The translations under genes were made by a program, and so were the position numbers. From Leptodontidium sp. MPI-SDFR-AT-0119 (Eukaryota; Ascomycota; Leotiomycetes; Helotiales; Leptodontidiaceae): DNA of 64,000 nucleotides. Numbering within the stretch: position 1 is the first letter of the stretch; each line of letters starts with the position of its first letter. The stretch covers positions 574,500-638,499 of the forward strand of contig JAHLEZ010000031.1 in the NCBI GenBank assembly GCA_020726505.1, written 5' to 3'. The notes beneath the pieces were generated by a model. It was not told the DNA's origin, ran no database searches, and saw only the letters and a list, made by a program, of their open reading frames with translations. Of the stretch, positions 22,136 to 35,660 are shown in pieces.

Positions 22136-22608
22136 TAGTGGCCCAGACTCAACAAAAGCACATACGTCGTGGCGCTACTCAAATAAGGCTAGCTCTAGTC
22201 ACAGTCTATCCCTAAATCGACCTTTCGCATCTTTCCTCCTTATCGTCCATCGATTCATTGCAGCCTCACAGCTGCCAGATCCAACGACTCGACTGCTCGC
22301 AGGGATTGCACTTTCAATATGTCTGTCTTGCCGCTTGGAATGTTCTCTGTTGAGCATCAGCAAAGATTGCGCCCTTGTGGCTTTCATCCTGCCAAAGTGC
22401 CTGGGTTTAGTGCTGCGCGTTCTCGATGGGCTGGTAGTGTCTCTGTAAATCTGACAAGTCTACATGGTACTCTCCGCTAGAGGTACTTAAAAGTATTACA
22501 CAAGTACCACGTAGAAAATTGCCTCTCAATTTTGAGTCTCCTCAATCAATCCGGATTTCAGCTTGCACGAGACACTCGTTCTCCCTTCCAAATATACTCA
22601 ATTCAAAA
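22136..22608. promoter_or_regulatory. Upstream region of the giant P-loop gene
   Basis: About 470 bp without a supported gene. It ends in a CT-rich leader (ctcccttccaaatatactc) just before the ATG at 22609, the usual look of a fungal 5' UTR. No binding site can be named. Confidence 0.4.
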
Positions 22609-25600
22609 ATGGAAACCACAGGAGACTTGACTTACATCATTCACCATGTCTTCCTTCCTCCAAAGCTACCTCAGGAGGACGATAGTGAATATTGTAACGA
22701 TTTTGCTCTGGGGAAGCAATGCGAGTCTGCACTGGCCAAATTCCGGGACTTTCTACCTGCTGCTCAGAATTGGAAGTGGGCAGTGTCTTCCAAGATGATG
22801 CGAAACCTACTCGCACTCCGGGAGCCATGTGAAGGTATGATGCTTGGCGAAGTAGAAAACTCCTTTGAAGAGATGGATACGAATGGTATGGACCTTTGAG
22901 CGAGGCAAGTTTCTGTCAGCTAATCTCGATAGACACCCTTGCCTTTCACATCCGAGGTCAAAACGCGGGCCTCATTGTTCGCAAGTTGCCAGGACATTTT
23001 TCATTCGAGTCTTTCGAACTCTCGCCCACCACAGAGTCTGTTATGGGAACAAAGGGGAGGCTCCGTCGATGTTTTCCTGGACCAGCCATCGCGCTGGCAT
23101 ATGAGCGGATGAATGACTCGTATTTCCGTGAAGCGCTGGCACAAGTCCTTACGTCTTTGGATTCGAACACAGCACCTGAGGTTTACAAAGTCGTTTCCAA
23201 AGCAAAAAGTAAGAATATCGAGGTTCGGGAAACGGTGCATCCAAAGTTTGTCACAGAAATGCTGACTGGTGTTCTGCGCGGTATTGGTCAACCTTACGAG
23301 GCGAATCGCTTCTGGAAGCGCACGCGAGACGATGTAGTGTTTGGCAATGCACTGAAGCCGTGGCGCCGTTCGCCCTTTTGGCTGCTGCTCCGTGTCGCAC
23401 TGCAAACCAATCTCGTGACAGATGGAAGCGATCATAATGATTACAAGTCATTTATGATCTTCTTTATGGCATATGTCTTGCAGCTTGCTTTGCACCGGTC
23501 CGTACCAAGTGAGAAACTGTTTGTCATGGCCGCAAAGATCGGCAGACGGACACAGAAACTCGGACTTGGAAACCAGCAAACTGGGATACATTATGTCCAA
23601 GGGGTTGTGGATGCTGTCCATCAAGAACTTGCAAAGAGGTGGCATTCAATCGAGCGAAATCCAGATCCGCTTGGGCTTTGCAAGGCATGGCAAGGAGCAC
23701 GGCTATCTTTCCACTCCAACACAGAGCTTAGTCTCCTGAATCTGAAGCCGTACTTGGATCGCATATGGACTCGTGCCAAGTTGCCTGTGATTGCCGGAGA
23801 GTTTGTACCGATTTGTCCTGCGCGTGTTGATTTAAATGGAGGATACCCCCACCTTGATCGTCTCCTGACCAGTGGAGAATACTCAGCTCGTCTCTCCCTC
23901 CTCGACCTAGATCTCTGGGCGCAAAACGGCCTCAACGAGTGGCTGACAATGTATTCGAGAACAGGCACAGCCTGCACGCTACTGGCACAGCTTATCCGGA
24001 AGTACACAGCAATTGCGACTGGAATATACAAAGATAATCCAGAGGATACGTCTCAAATGCTGCTCACCACAATGGAGCTATGGGTGGCCTTAGACAAGTG
24101 TGCCACTCGTCAGCATCCATTGTTGGAAATGTACGATCCAGGATTCCGCCCGTCGTTGTTCGATCCTCTGTTACTACCGAAGAGGGCACAGATGGATCGT
24201 CTGTCCCGGATCGAACAATATGTTCAGGAAAGGAGAGACACATCTAGGCATCCGTCCTCACTTATCTTTCAAGAAACCAATCAGACCAACAGCTTCGCGG
24301 TCAAATACTTCGAGCAGTCCCTCTACCACCAGGCACTAAGAGGGGAGATTGAGGCTGCTGCTAGCCTTGAGCGGGCTGCGAAGAAAGCAGAGCTGTTGCA
24401 GTTGACGCAGAAGTACCACGAACTGCTGCAAAGGTCTAATTCGCGAAGCCACGATCAAGGCACTAAGTGGAATGGATACGAAGATGTTCCTCATCACTAC
24501 CCTTCTAACTGCCAAAAATGTCGTTTGAAGAGAGAAGCCGATGCCCTCGAAGTCACTGTACATGAATGGCCTCTGCCTTACCTCGAATTAGAGGCGAAGT
24601 CCGCAGTATTTGAGCTTGTCGTACCAAAGGCGATAGCAGAGTGGCGAGATACAACTTTTGCTCTGCTTGAAGATGTGTTTTCTCCCCCCAAGAAGACGAA
24701 ACCTTGCAATTCCAAGATCTACCGCCTTCGAGAGTACTGTGGTTTGATCAAACACGCTCGTGGTGAGACAGGTAGGCTTCAACTCGCATCAGAGGCAAAA
24801 TCGAATCTCGTTGCTCACTACCGCACCAAGAAGGTTCCTCAGGCTGAAGAAGGGAACATCTGTGTCAAAAACGGCTTACTCTATTCCATCTACGATACAA
24901 AATCGAGCCAACGAGCGTCGAATCTTCTTGTTCAGTCCGATGTGAGGCGGCTATGTACTTTTCAGCTTCCGCTTGCATCCCGTGCGAGCTTACAGTTTGT
25001 ATTGGACGGAACCACACACAGTTCTAACGATGCCCTTGCTAGGCAGGCTGACTGCCCGAGAGATCTCAACTTGCACGAGTTCTACGCTTTTATCACATTG
25101 CGATCTGGCCATCGGCTTCAGTGGCGGAACATAGTGAGGGAACTAACGGCTCGGATTCTTAATTTCAGCCACAGGGAGACGTACATGCTGGTAGCTCAGG
25201 CAGCCTGGCAGGCTGGCTGCTCTACTACTGTAGAGACTTCCCGCGACTCCCACGTTGATCTTGAAGAGGAAGAGTTTGGAGTTTCTCTGATAGCCGCACT
25301 GGAAGACGCCCTGCAAACCGTAGAAGGAAATTGGCAAGGCGCTACTGCGCTGCACACTTTCGTCATACTTGCAACTCGATTGCTTTCCCTGTCCCCTCAC
25401 GGTAGAGTCCACGAGTATTGCCACTTGTTCTTGAAAAGAGCCCGATTAGTTGCTCTACAATGGGGGCGGGAACTCGGGCAACTACTTCATGACGAGCAGG
25501 ATGCGGAGGAAATGAAGACATTGAATTTACGGGCTCTCGAGATCGCTTTGATATGCCACGGAACCTTTGACGTTGATATGGCCCATCTTTCTGCACTGCT

Positions 25601-28600
25601 GCTATCGGATGAAGATGTTGCAGTAGTCACTGAATGCTGCATCATGATACATGATCGTTGTCCTGCTCAAACAGATCACCTTGATACATTTCTGAAGACA
25701 TTACTCCGGCGCTTCGAAAGATCATCTCAATTGATGGAAGTTGAGCTGCGCTCCAAGATTCTTCAAAATCAAAGTGGAATGGATAGTACAGTCCAAAGAG
25801 TATGGGCTGGGTACCGTCAAGGCTCGCCCTGGAGTACCTTACCCGAGCCGAATGAGAGATGGCTCATAACTCAGACTTCTGCGGGCAATGACGGATCATC
25901 GGTTTCCGTTCATTACAATGTTTTGGATGGTAGCTTGCTTGTCATGGGCTCCCCACTGACCAGACTACCACGATCTTACGAGTTACATGATACATATACT
26001 CGAATCTTCGGCGAGGTACTGTCTTACAAATTTTGATAGTTCGGAACTAACGTCGCACTAGAAAGTATTGGATGTAGTTCCGTCAAGTATGCCCGGGATG
26101 ATATTCGAGATGCGTGGTGATTTTCATGGGCAACAAGTACAGTACCTAACCTTGGTTAGCATGGATCTATAGACTAACACTTCCAGCTTCACTTTTGCAT
26201 GTGCGAGTCCGAACTTATCATCCGAAGTCGACGACTGCAACAGGTTTGCGAGCTTATTCCAGTCAGCGCCATTCTCGGAGATTTCCCTCGATCGTTCGCT
26301 GAGGATTTTGTCCATTGGCTGGATCTCGCCACATACTCAATTGAATGGCGACCGCTGAAGTCCATGTGGACTTCATCAGTGGGCAATTGGCAGATGCACA
26401 AGATGAACGACAAATATATCCTCACGCATGCCTCTGAGAAGCTTCTTGATATTCGCAGTCCCACTGTCCTAGCCATTTCACGTATCCTTAGTCCCCTCGA
26501 GGTTCCAGCCAACGTCCACGTTGTCCTTGACTGTCAGACAGATGCGCTGCAAATACGATTACCGCGCATGAAGCTCGATTTCTTTTTGAAGGATACTACA
26601 GGGCTCCTCGAGTCGAAGCAATTCCGAGGGATGATATTGGATGAATGCCAGTCGTTAGGTACATTCACTGGGCTAGTCAACAAGCTTATCCTGCGCGATA
26701 TCAGGGGGCCATCTCGGTGTGTCATCGTTCCACACGGCAGCATCTCTTTTATGCCCAAGGGCAATCATACAGAAGTCACGGTGTCTACTACGACGTCTGC
26801 TAAGCACGTTGGATACCACTCATACCAGGTTGACAGCAAACTCGGGCGACTCGTGGATAATGGAAGCCTTCAAAGCAGACTATTCAGATTATACTTGCAC
26901 GCCACGACTTCGCATTGCATCGTTGATGAGCTCACTGGGAGGACAGGGACAGAGGAGGCACTGTATGGACTTGAAGGAGCTGCAACACAATCGTTCGTCA
27001 GTCTCAGCACTGAAGTTATCGAGATTCTCGAGAATTTTGCGCGCCTAACCCCTCGACGTCAATTCTATCCTAAGCATCTGAAGGTGATGCAACAGATTGA
27101 ATGGAATTCTCTGCCCACACTGTCACAACACTTTGCGTTCTTTCCAATTGTGGCATCCATTTTGGAGCGAGCAACCTCCTCTCAAATTTTCCAAGAGGAG
27201 CCAGTGAGAATTCCTCTGGTAGATCGTGGTGAGCGATTTCTCTTGGAGAAGGCGGCCATCCGCGACTCCTCGTTCCAGGTATACAGTTTCGGCGCGGGCG
27301 CCTTCACGGCAGAGCACGACAGGGTATATGAAGCCAGAGACCAGACCACCGATTGCGAGCGAGAGCTTCGGACGTGTCATACCACTCAACTTGTAGATGG
27401 ATGGTCCACCAACATCAGAGTCTGCCGAAGGCTACTTGCCGAGATGGAAGCATGGAAAGAATCCCTGTCCGGCCCTGACCTTGGAGATGCCCCGACCATT
27501 GGATTTGATATGAAATGGCTACATGAACCTTCCAAAATCTTCTCAAAATATTGGTGCTCGCTCTACGGCTTTCTGTCCCAAGCCAGGATCGAAAGACACA
27601 AGTACAGCATCATGATGCTTCTTTCAACTTTATCTTACTCCAAGAAGGCAAAGCAGGAACTTGTAGAGACCCTCCTGGCTTTCGCGACTGTTCCAACTTT
27701 CCGCATTCTCAACGCCCCTCGATACTCGCATTTTCAGCTTGCGGACGGGTACACCCCAGCTGAGCATGTTCTAATCAGTATAACTAAAAGCCACTTGCAG
27801 GACTTCAACGCATGTCCCGAAGCCAGATTACAAAGCCTCCCTGGCGAGAGTAAGAAAGTTGCAAACGCCCGTCGAAGAATAGCGTATGTGACGGCAAGGG
27901 ACGAGAGCGTAACGATGTTCGTGAGGGATCTGACCAATCAAGGGTCGACGATCAGCGTCCAGACACCCTCGAGTGTGACCTATCGCACATACATCCGAGT
28001 CAAGCAAGCAATGAAAACAATCTGCACCAATTTTCAGAGCTGGCATCGCAACAGTCAGTTCCGAACGCATGTTGAACAGTTGCAAGCTGCCCTGGGCAGC
28101 CTTCATCCTGGGCAGCGGGATTTGCAGCCATATTCTTTCTGGCCGCCGGCGGATTGTTACATCACCACAAAATCATATGTGGAGTTCGCTGATCTTACGA
28201 GGCAATCTGCTCCTCATATTCTTCACACGGAGCAGAACACCTTTGGGGCGTGGACCGTGCGGCATGAGAAGAGAACTTGTGATAACGACAAGCTTAGAGA
28301 CCTCCTTCACTCTGTGAAATCACGGGCCTTAACTGCTCATGAACGACAATACGCTGGGGACCTGCTCCAAAGTTCCGAGGCTTTGCGCGCCGAAGAAAGT
28401 ACGCGATTGACGCTTCCAATAGAGTGTACCTCGATTCTGGAAGCACACTCAAGGCAAGTGAGGCAGGTTCTAAAGGCCATACACGGAACGATTTGCGACC
28501 GCCTCCAAGCCGGCCTTAGCAGCGTGACCCGAACGACAAAAATGTTACCTCGTCTTTCTCCAACATCACTCTTGTCACACTTGGCCCGTGCAAAATTTAC

Positions 28601-31600
28601 AGCTCTCCCTGATGATTGGAAAATCTCGCTGGTACAGTATGCACTCGCTATCACTGCCGTTCAGCGCGCAGAACGACTTCTCGCTGTAGCATCAAATTCA
28701 GCTGCGCTTCTAGGCGAACTCGAAAATCCAGGTCACCAGGGCTGGGATCCTCTTAGCCATCCTGAATGGATTCTTCTGGAAATTGAAAATGACATCTTGA
28801 TTCGGCAAGAACAAGCCCAGATCTCTCATGAGATGAGTAGCCCATCTTCCGGCTCGAACTCAGTTATGCAAATGAACATGGGTCTTGGAAAGACGTCGGT
28901 GATTGTGCCTATAACTGCTGCCGATCTTGCTGATGGGCAGAAACTCGTCCGGGTTGTTGTGCTTAAGCCTCTAGCAATGCAGATGTTCCAGTTGCTAGTG
29001 AAGAGATTAGGAGCGATGATCAATAGGCGCATTGTCTTCATGCCTATTTCTCGATCACTTGACATAAACGCGGATCAAGCACGGCAGATCAGGCGGTTGT
29101 ATGAAGAATGCGTACGAACTGGGGCCATACTTCTTATTCAACCCGAACATATTCTATCGTTTGAGTTGTTGGGCCTCGAGAGACTTTCTGCGAACCTGGA
29201 AGTTGGTAGAGTCATGGTTGAGACCCAGCACTGGCTGCAGATGAACTCGCGAGATATTCTCGACGAAAGTGATGAGATTCTCAGCGTCAAATTCGAGCTC
29301 ATATATACTATGGGCACGCAGCGCGCCATCGAATTCAGTCCAGACCGTTGGACGATCATTCAGCACGTCTTAGGCGTTCTAGCCAGCACTGCTTCGACAA
29401 TCCACGAAAGAAATCCTCAAGGTCTCGAAGTGCTACCTACGGCGCCCGGCAGATTCCCTCGAATCCGCATCGTTCAGGCCTCGACCGGTGCCGAACTTCT
29501 CGAAAACGTTGCTTTGCAACTCTGTACAGTCGGTCTGCCTGGGGTAAATATGTGGAGCCTCTCGCCGACTGTTAAAGGTGAGCTGTACAAATTCATCACG
29601 AACGTAAGCTCGAATGGTGTGGACCCATCGATCCAACAGCTGATGTCTACCTCCGATTCCATGACGTGCAGTCTCTTTCTCATAAAGGGGTTATTTGCCT
29701 GCGGAGTCTTGACCTTCGCTCTGGCGCAAAAACGGTGGCGTGTTCATTACGGTCTCGATCCTTCACGTACGAGGCTTGCTGTTCCGTACCATGCTAAAGA
29801 CAGTCCAGCGCCACGAGCTGAATTCAGCCATCCAGACGTGACAATTGTTCTGACCTGTTTATGTTACTATTACAGTGGCCTTACGGATGAAGAAGTCCGT
29901 ACAAGTTTCGAAGTGCTGCTCCAGTCAGACCAGGCCAAAGAAGAATACGAACGATGGGTGAGAGATGCTCCCCAACTACCGTCTCACTTCAAGCATTTGA
30001 CCGGGATCAATCTGAGCAATTTCGGACAGTGCTCACGCGAAGTCTTCCCACCATTGCGATTTGCAAAAGCTATGATCGATTTTTATCTAGCTGTGGTTGT
30101 TTTCCCTGCAGAGATGAAGGAATTCCCCCTGAAACTCTCGACTTCGGGCTGGGACATTGCGCGAGAAAAGGCTCACTCCACAACAGGCTTTAGCGGTACG
30201 AATGATAGCAGATATGTTCTGCCGTTGTCCATCAGTCAGTGTGATCTACCAGCCCAACTGTCGACAAATGCTGCTGTACTGGATTGCCTGTTAAGGAGCG
30301 AAAACACTTTCGCAGATATCACGCCGCATTTAAGCACAGGTATCCTCGACGCTGAGGCTTTGTTGAAAGTCGCTGCAACCTTGGACCCTCCTGTGCGCGT
30401 TATTCTGGACGTAGGCGCGCAGGTTCTGGAGCTCCAGAATGAGGCGTTTGCGAACGCCTGGCTTTCACGCATCCCAGACGCACAGGCTGTCATTTTCGTC
30501 GATATTCGAAATGAAATCTGCGTCCTCAGTCGCGACGGGAGAAAAGAATTTTTACAGGTCTCGCCTTTTGCCAAACAGATGGACCAGTGCTTGGTCTATT
30601 TGGACGAGTCTCATACGCGGGGTACAGATCTCAAACTACCAGATGACTATCGCGCGATCGTCACATTAGGTCCTGGTCTGACGAAGGACCGATTAGTCCA
30701 AGGTATAGTTAGCAATGCTTTAAAGATATTCTGCTAACCAAAGATAGCCTGTATGCGCATGCGGAAACTTGGTAAGGGCCAGTCGGTAGTGTTTTGCAGC
30801 TCACTGGAAGTCCAACGCAAAATCTTGGAGTACAAGAGCGGGTGCTCAATTGACGTGGCCGACGTTTTGGCATGGTGTATCGCCGGCACATGTGAACAAA
30901 CAAAGAAGAGTATCGCGCTCTGGGCGGCACAAGGGCTGCGACACCAGGATCGTCAGGCAAAGTACTCGCAGTCACCTGTGACACCTATTTTGGTCGACTC
31001 TCTTCTGGAGCCTGAAGCGCAATCCCTCCAACAGAGATACGGACACGAGCTTACCCAGCATGAAAATGAGATCTTTCGTGAAGTGGCCAATCCAAGAATC
31101 AGGGCTCGCCAGGAGCAACTGAACGCGATTTGCGCGAAGTGCCGCGAGTTTGAGATCCAGTCCTTCGCTACGTCGACTTTACAGGAAGAGCAAGAACGTG
31201 AGCTTTCTCCAGAGAACGAGCGCGAGCAGCAAGTAGAATTGCCGCCAAAAGTAACACCTTGCCGCCATAGTGTGCACCCTGATGTACGACGCTTTGTTGA
31301 ACATGGTGAACTCAATCGGCTATCAAATGCATTTAGACCGGCATTCGAGACTCTTCGAAACACTACCGCACGTACCAATTACGAGGGCACAGCATGGCCC
31401 AGGGACTTGCTAGTCACGACCGACTTTGCAAGCACGGTATGTGCAACGGCTGGGCAGGCCCTTGATTTTTTCTTGAGGCCTGTGCATTGGATCGTGAGCT
31501 GCAAGCGTGCAAGCGACATCGACTATGTAATTTTGAGCCCCTACGAAGCCCAAGAGCTTCTTCCGTCTATTCGAAAACACAAACGAGTGATCCTGCATTT

Positions 31601-32021
31601 GTACTCGCCGCGCCTCAACTTCTCGGTGCCGACTCTGGAAGACCTCTCATTCTGTGCTATACCGCCAGTTCCAAAATCTTGGTCGACTCCGGCGATTGCC
31701 AACCAACTCAACCTCTTTGCGGGTCAGCTGTATGTCCGAAACTACGAAGACTACTCATCCCTCTGTAAATTCTTGGGCTTGTGCTCCTCCGCCCCAGATG
31801 ATCAGACCAGGATCACATGCGATGGATTCGTGAATCTCGCCGACCGAGCCCTGTCAGACCCGGACTGGAACTCAACATGTCCATTTGAGACAAGTCCTGT
31901 AGACTTCGTCAGGGCGGTAACATCTTTCAGGAGGAAAGGACAGAGTACAACTGTTTCGCATCTCGGTCGGATCTTGAATGGGGAACTAATTCCTAAAGAC
32001 TACTTCACGTCCCCTGATTGA
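22609..32021 (+). CDS. Giant DUF6606-DUF3638-DUF3645 family P-loop protein
   Basis: Five exons: 22609-22851; from 22920 (or 22904) to 26015; 26062-26136; 26187-30702; 30748-32021. The last three introns (46, 50 and 45 nt) are clear and join in phase; the first junction is less certain. The product is about 3,070 aa. The N-terminus (YIIHHVFLPPKLPQEDD; HIRGQNAGLIVRKL; TELLTG-like motifs) is that of the DUF6606 family. Near residue 2030 a Walker A-like MNMGLGKTSVIVPI opens the DUF3638 region, followed by a DESDEIL acidic motif about 130 residues on. DUF3645 lies near 2340 (YHAKDSPAPRAEFSHPDV). The late motif KDRLVQACMRMRKLGKGQS spans the last intron. Such proteins are sometimes labelled ubiquitin hydrolases, but I see no catalytic Cys-His box; an SF2-like ATPase is the better reading. 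No damage was found. Confidence 0.85.
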
Positions 32022-33932
32022 TTAGCCCGCGGAGAAATATTGAATGAAGAACAGTATATGTTTCAACTTTGTGCCATTCTGCTTCAAAGGATTAATGTGA
32101 GTATTCAATCACACCTCAAGTCAGCATTTCCACCGATTCCTTTACGACTATTCCCGATTATGTGACCATGGGTGAAATATATTGTCGAGAACTTTTATTA
32201 ATTCGGCTATCTCATGTGACACTGGTAGTCTAAGCTCTTCATTGGAATACGAAAACGTACACCCTTTCGATTTATAGATTTAATTTTATAATCGTATTAT
32301 CCCCTATAATCAGCATCTTACATAGCTGAGCGTGGGAAGCCTCACCAAAATCAAACAAAAGCTTAGACCACTTGTTTCCGCTTCACGAGCAAGAAACTCG
32401 ACCTAGCCTGCGACTTCATTGGTTACACGAGCAAGTAAGGTTTAGCGTATCATACCCTTGTTACCTTAGTCGTAAGCATTGAATATCCTTTTCTGTGTTT
32501 GGCTTAACTTATAAAGCTTTACCTTTTGCTCGCTGGACCTTATTTTCCACGCTATTATATCGATCCAGCTAATTAATAATCAACTAGTAGTCGTAAGTGT
32601 TTATTAAGGTAGTGTGTTTTAGGAGCTTAAGGCAAAGGGCGGGCCGGTCTAAAGTCAAGTCGAAGGTATATAAAGGCAAATTAAGCTTGCGCATCTCCAA
32701 TTGCCTCGCTATTAACACTTAACACAAGCTAGAGCTGCGCTAGCCAAGTGTCGTATTAAAGTTGTGTACTATTAAACTTTGGGGGATCCGGGAGTTGTCG
32801 CTTAGGCCCCTTGAGAGCCGTTTCGGGTCGGTTTCGGACCTGATCCTGAAAGGAGGTCAAAGTGTTTTATAGGGAAGTAACGTTTCCCCGGGGGTTTGTG
32901 ATTTTTGAAGAGAGAGATTCAATTTGGGAGTCTCTATGGGCAAGCTCATTAGTAAATTGCTGGCGAAGAGCTTGTAGTTGTTATTGGAAGTCTATGATAA
33001 AGAAAGGAATCAAGGAGAAAAGGTTTGATTTTGAAGTATTGTATAGTATTAGAGGTGGCGGACCAGATACGGTGGTATAATGGGCCAAATACGGAGGAGC
33101 TGTAAGCAGGTAGAAATGCGTGTAGAGAGTAAGGTAGGCAGGTGATATCGACGATAGAATCAACGACTCTAATCCAATCGAGCAGTAGAAAGACAACAGC
33201 AGCAGCAGTAGCAACAGATACTCTAGACGCGCGTAAAGGAGTTTTTGTATAATATAACGACATAAGGGGACTTAGTACGTAAAAGGTAAACTTAATACTT
33301 AGAATATAAAAACTACAAAGCTACTTTACAGGACGGAGGCATATATATAAAGTCGGAGGGGGGTCGGACCTGTTCCGGACCCCTGACCTTAGCCGAAGCA
33401 TACCTATCGTTACAGATTCCCGTGTTGCGTACTAAGAAGCGTTACGACTTACAAAAGATTGCTATCTAATATCGATCTACAGCTAAGAGCTTATAAAGTA
33501 AAAATAATTTTTTCTTTAGTAATACTACTTTTATTAACGGACCGCCTTAACTTCGTCGTAAAAAAGAGGTAGAAGCATATATACTAGTACTTTAGAGACT
33601 ATTATAAAAAGTAATTTAGTTTTATTAAATTTTGTTTTTAATATAATAAGTAAATAATTAACGAGATAAATTAAGAAGCTTATTATTAAGATTATATTAG
33701 TAATTTCGATATGCCTTTGTAATACAAACTAGTCACTTTTCATCACGTCGTTGCTTGCACTAGATATTATAACAAATATTTAAAATGAAATAAAAAATTA
33801 TTAATAATCGTACGAATAAGATAATTCCACGATTATATAAGCTAATAAAGATATAATTTTAATTAGATCCCGGAGTATATTAAAAGCTTAAATAATAAGT
33901 ATTTTATTTTATCTTTGTGTTTATATACATTT
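32022..33932. other. Gene-free, increasingly AT-rich stretch
   Basis: No supported gene is present. 32760-32920 and 33345-33405 are GC-richer patches sharing a ggtcggacctgwtcc-like motif (near 32826 and 33362), possibly remnants of one repeat. From about 33420 onward sequence is AT-rich with frequent TpA. Confidence 0.45.
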
Positions 33933-34097
33933 TGTCGTGCACCAGGACCACCAGGGCCTACGGTGGTCGCTAGAACCAACCAAAAGCTGCTTATGTAACT
34001 AGATCTCTGGAGCTCCCGTATGGCTAGGGAGCTACCCCTTTACTTTACAATTCAAGACTTTCAAACTACCTGAAGCTCCTCCCTACGGTGCTCGACA
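33933..34097 (+). mobile_element. Solo LTR (165 bp) with CATTT target duplication
   Basis: It begins TGTCGTGCACC and ends GGTGCTCGACA. It is flanked by cattt at 33928-33932 and 34098-34102. Its ends match the solo LTR at 13937 (TGTCGTGC), but the interior differs, so the two may be related families. Confidence 0.82.
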
Positions 34098-34172
34098 CAT
34101 TTTTATGCTTTATTCGAAATCGAACTTATAAAACCACTTTAAAAATATATATAGTATATTAGAAGCCTTGGA

Positions 34173-34404
34173 TGTGACGGTTGGGAGCGCCCAAAGCCTT
34201 ATTTCCGGTATACCAGCTATCTGAGCATTACCAAGATTAATTAGCCCTATGGCGCTCCCCCTTTATATATAAAACTCTTCTCTCCTTACTTTTTTTCTTA
34301 CTTAGTTGTAAATTCTAAGGAACTCTTATTATTTTCATATGTCGTTTATCAATATATGAGCCGCTGTTACACGTGATTATTGTCTTTATAAAGTAAACGT
34401 TACG
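34173..34404 (+). mobile_element. Solo LTR-like copy (232 bp), family shared with 63439-63706
   Basis: It begins TGTGACGGTTGGGAGCGC and ends near gtaaacgttacg. It is flanked by ttgga at 34168-34172 and 34405-34409. The core (atttccggtat, gcgctccccctttatata, cacgtgattat, tctttataaagtaaa) recurs in inverted orientation at 63439-63706. The last base pair is not the usual CA, so the exact end is tentative. Confidence 0.65.
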
Positions 34405-35660
34405 TTGGATTCTATAGCTGTAACCTATAGGAGTAAGAGCTCTGTATTAGACGTATATGACTTATTTGAGTTATTTCCGGCTAATTTAAGCCTAGAATAA
34501 GCTTTACTAAGTACGTAAGCGAGTTTAGGCGGGGTAATTAAGTTATATAATCTTATACTATTTTATTCTTTAATAATTAATATTTTTGTAATTAACTATT
34601 ATAAATCTAAAGAGTTTATTTTATTAAGCTTAATATAATAATTAAATTCCTACTTTTTTTTATTAATATAAGTTATAAACTTATCTTAATACACGATTTT
34701 AAAGATATTGCCGAATTTCGTTGAGTTTAAGTATTCTTAACTAAGCTTCACGTGTGTTTTTTTTCTTTATTACTAATAAAAAGCTAAAGAAATTCCTTAG
34801 CGTTTAATTTTTCGGATTTTCACGCATTTATCTATATAGATTTAATCACGTGCAGGAACTCTTTCTATAATTACGTTACATTAAGCAATAAAAACATATG
34901 GGTACTTCTTTGCCGGTCACTCTGTTTCGCCAAGTGATATAGCGGCAGAACCGCTTTCTGAATGAAGCATCTTCCCAGACACTTACTGACTTCCCATTCT
35001 CCAGGCTTCTTAACGGCGGGTGTGAAGCTCAGCTGCTCGGGCAAACATATACAACACTGCTTCAGTGGCAGGCATGCGTATGGGGTTTGGCACCAAGTTG
35101 GCGAATCTCACATTTTACAATGAGGATATCAGAGAGCTGATTAGGCGGCGCTTGGTGCATGATCTAACCTTGAGGCTAACTCTGAGCGAAGGCCGGAAAG
35201 TGCAAGGTTACCAAGTTACACGCGATGTTTAATAGATCAGCAAAACGTCTGCAAAATCCACGCAAAATCCACTACGACTAGCACCATTGAAGCTGAGGAG
35301 TGGACCAAAATATCAAATGAATAGACCGGCTCATCTTCAACAGCCCTTCTTCTGAAGCCACGCTTCGATGTCCGCATTCCCCGGAGTCTTCGACACTCTG
35401 ATGTCAGGAGATGAGCTCCTTTTTACCCCCCGGAGGGGTCAAATAAGGGGCCAGGTATTTCGCAGTCCTGCCAGCTACTCCGCAAGGGAGCTCCTATCGA
35501 GAAAAGAAACTTCGATCGAGAAGTGAAGAAGTAATATAAAGCATCCGCTTCCCTTCCTAAAGAAAGGGGACTAAGTCGCCGTTTTCATTGTAAGCTGTGC
35601 TTCGATGCCATTTCCGGTGCCGGCATTACTCTGCCGATCCTCGAAAATCACCTTGACCTC
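34405..35660. other. AT-rich tail, then unassigned normal-composition sequence
   Basis: 34405-34890 is AT-rich and stop-dense. From about 34900 the composition is normal and short open segments appear on both strands. None has a motif or splice structure I can support. This is the downstream side of the rhodopsin-domain gene. Confidence 0.45.

Noticed and set aside
22609..32021. Two or three separate genes (frames ending 26036 and 30737)
   Set aside because: The apparent stops lie in short introns with good GT-AG sites; joining them restores known family motifs in phase.
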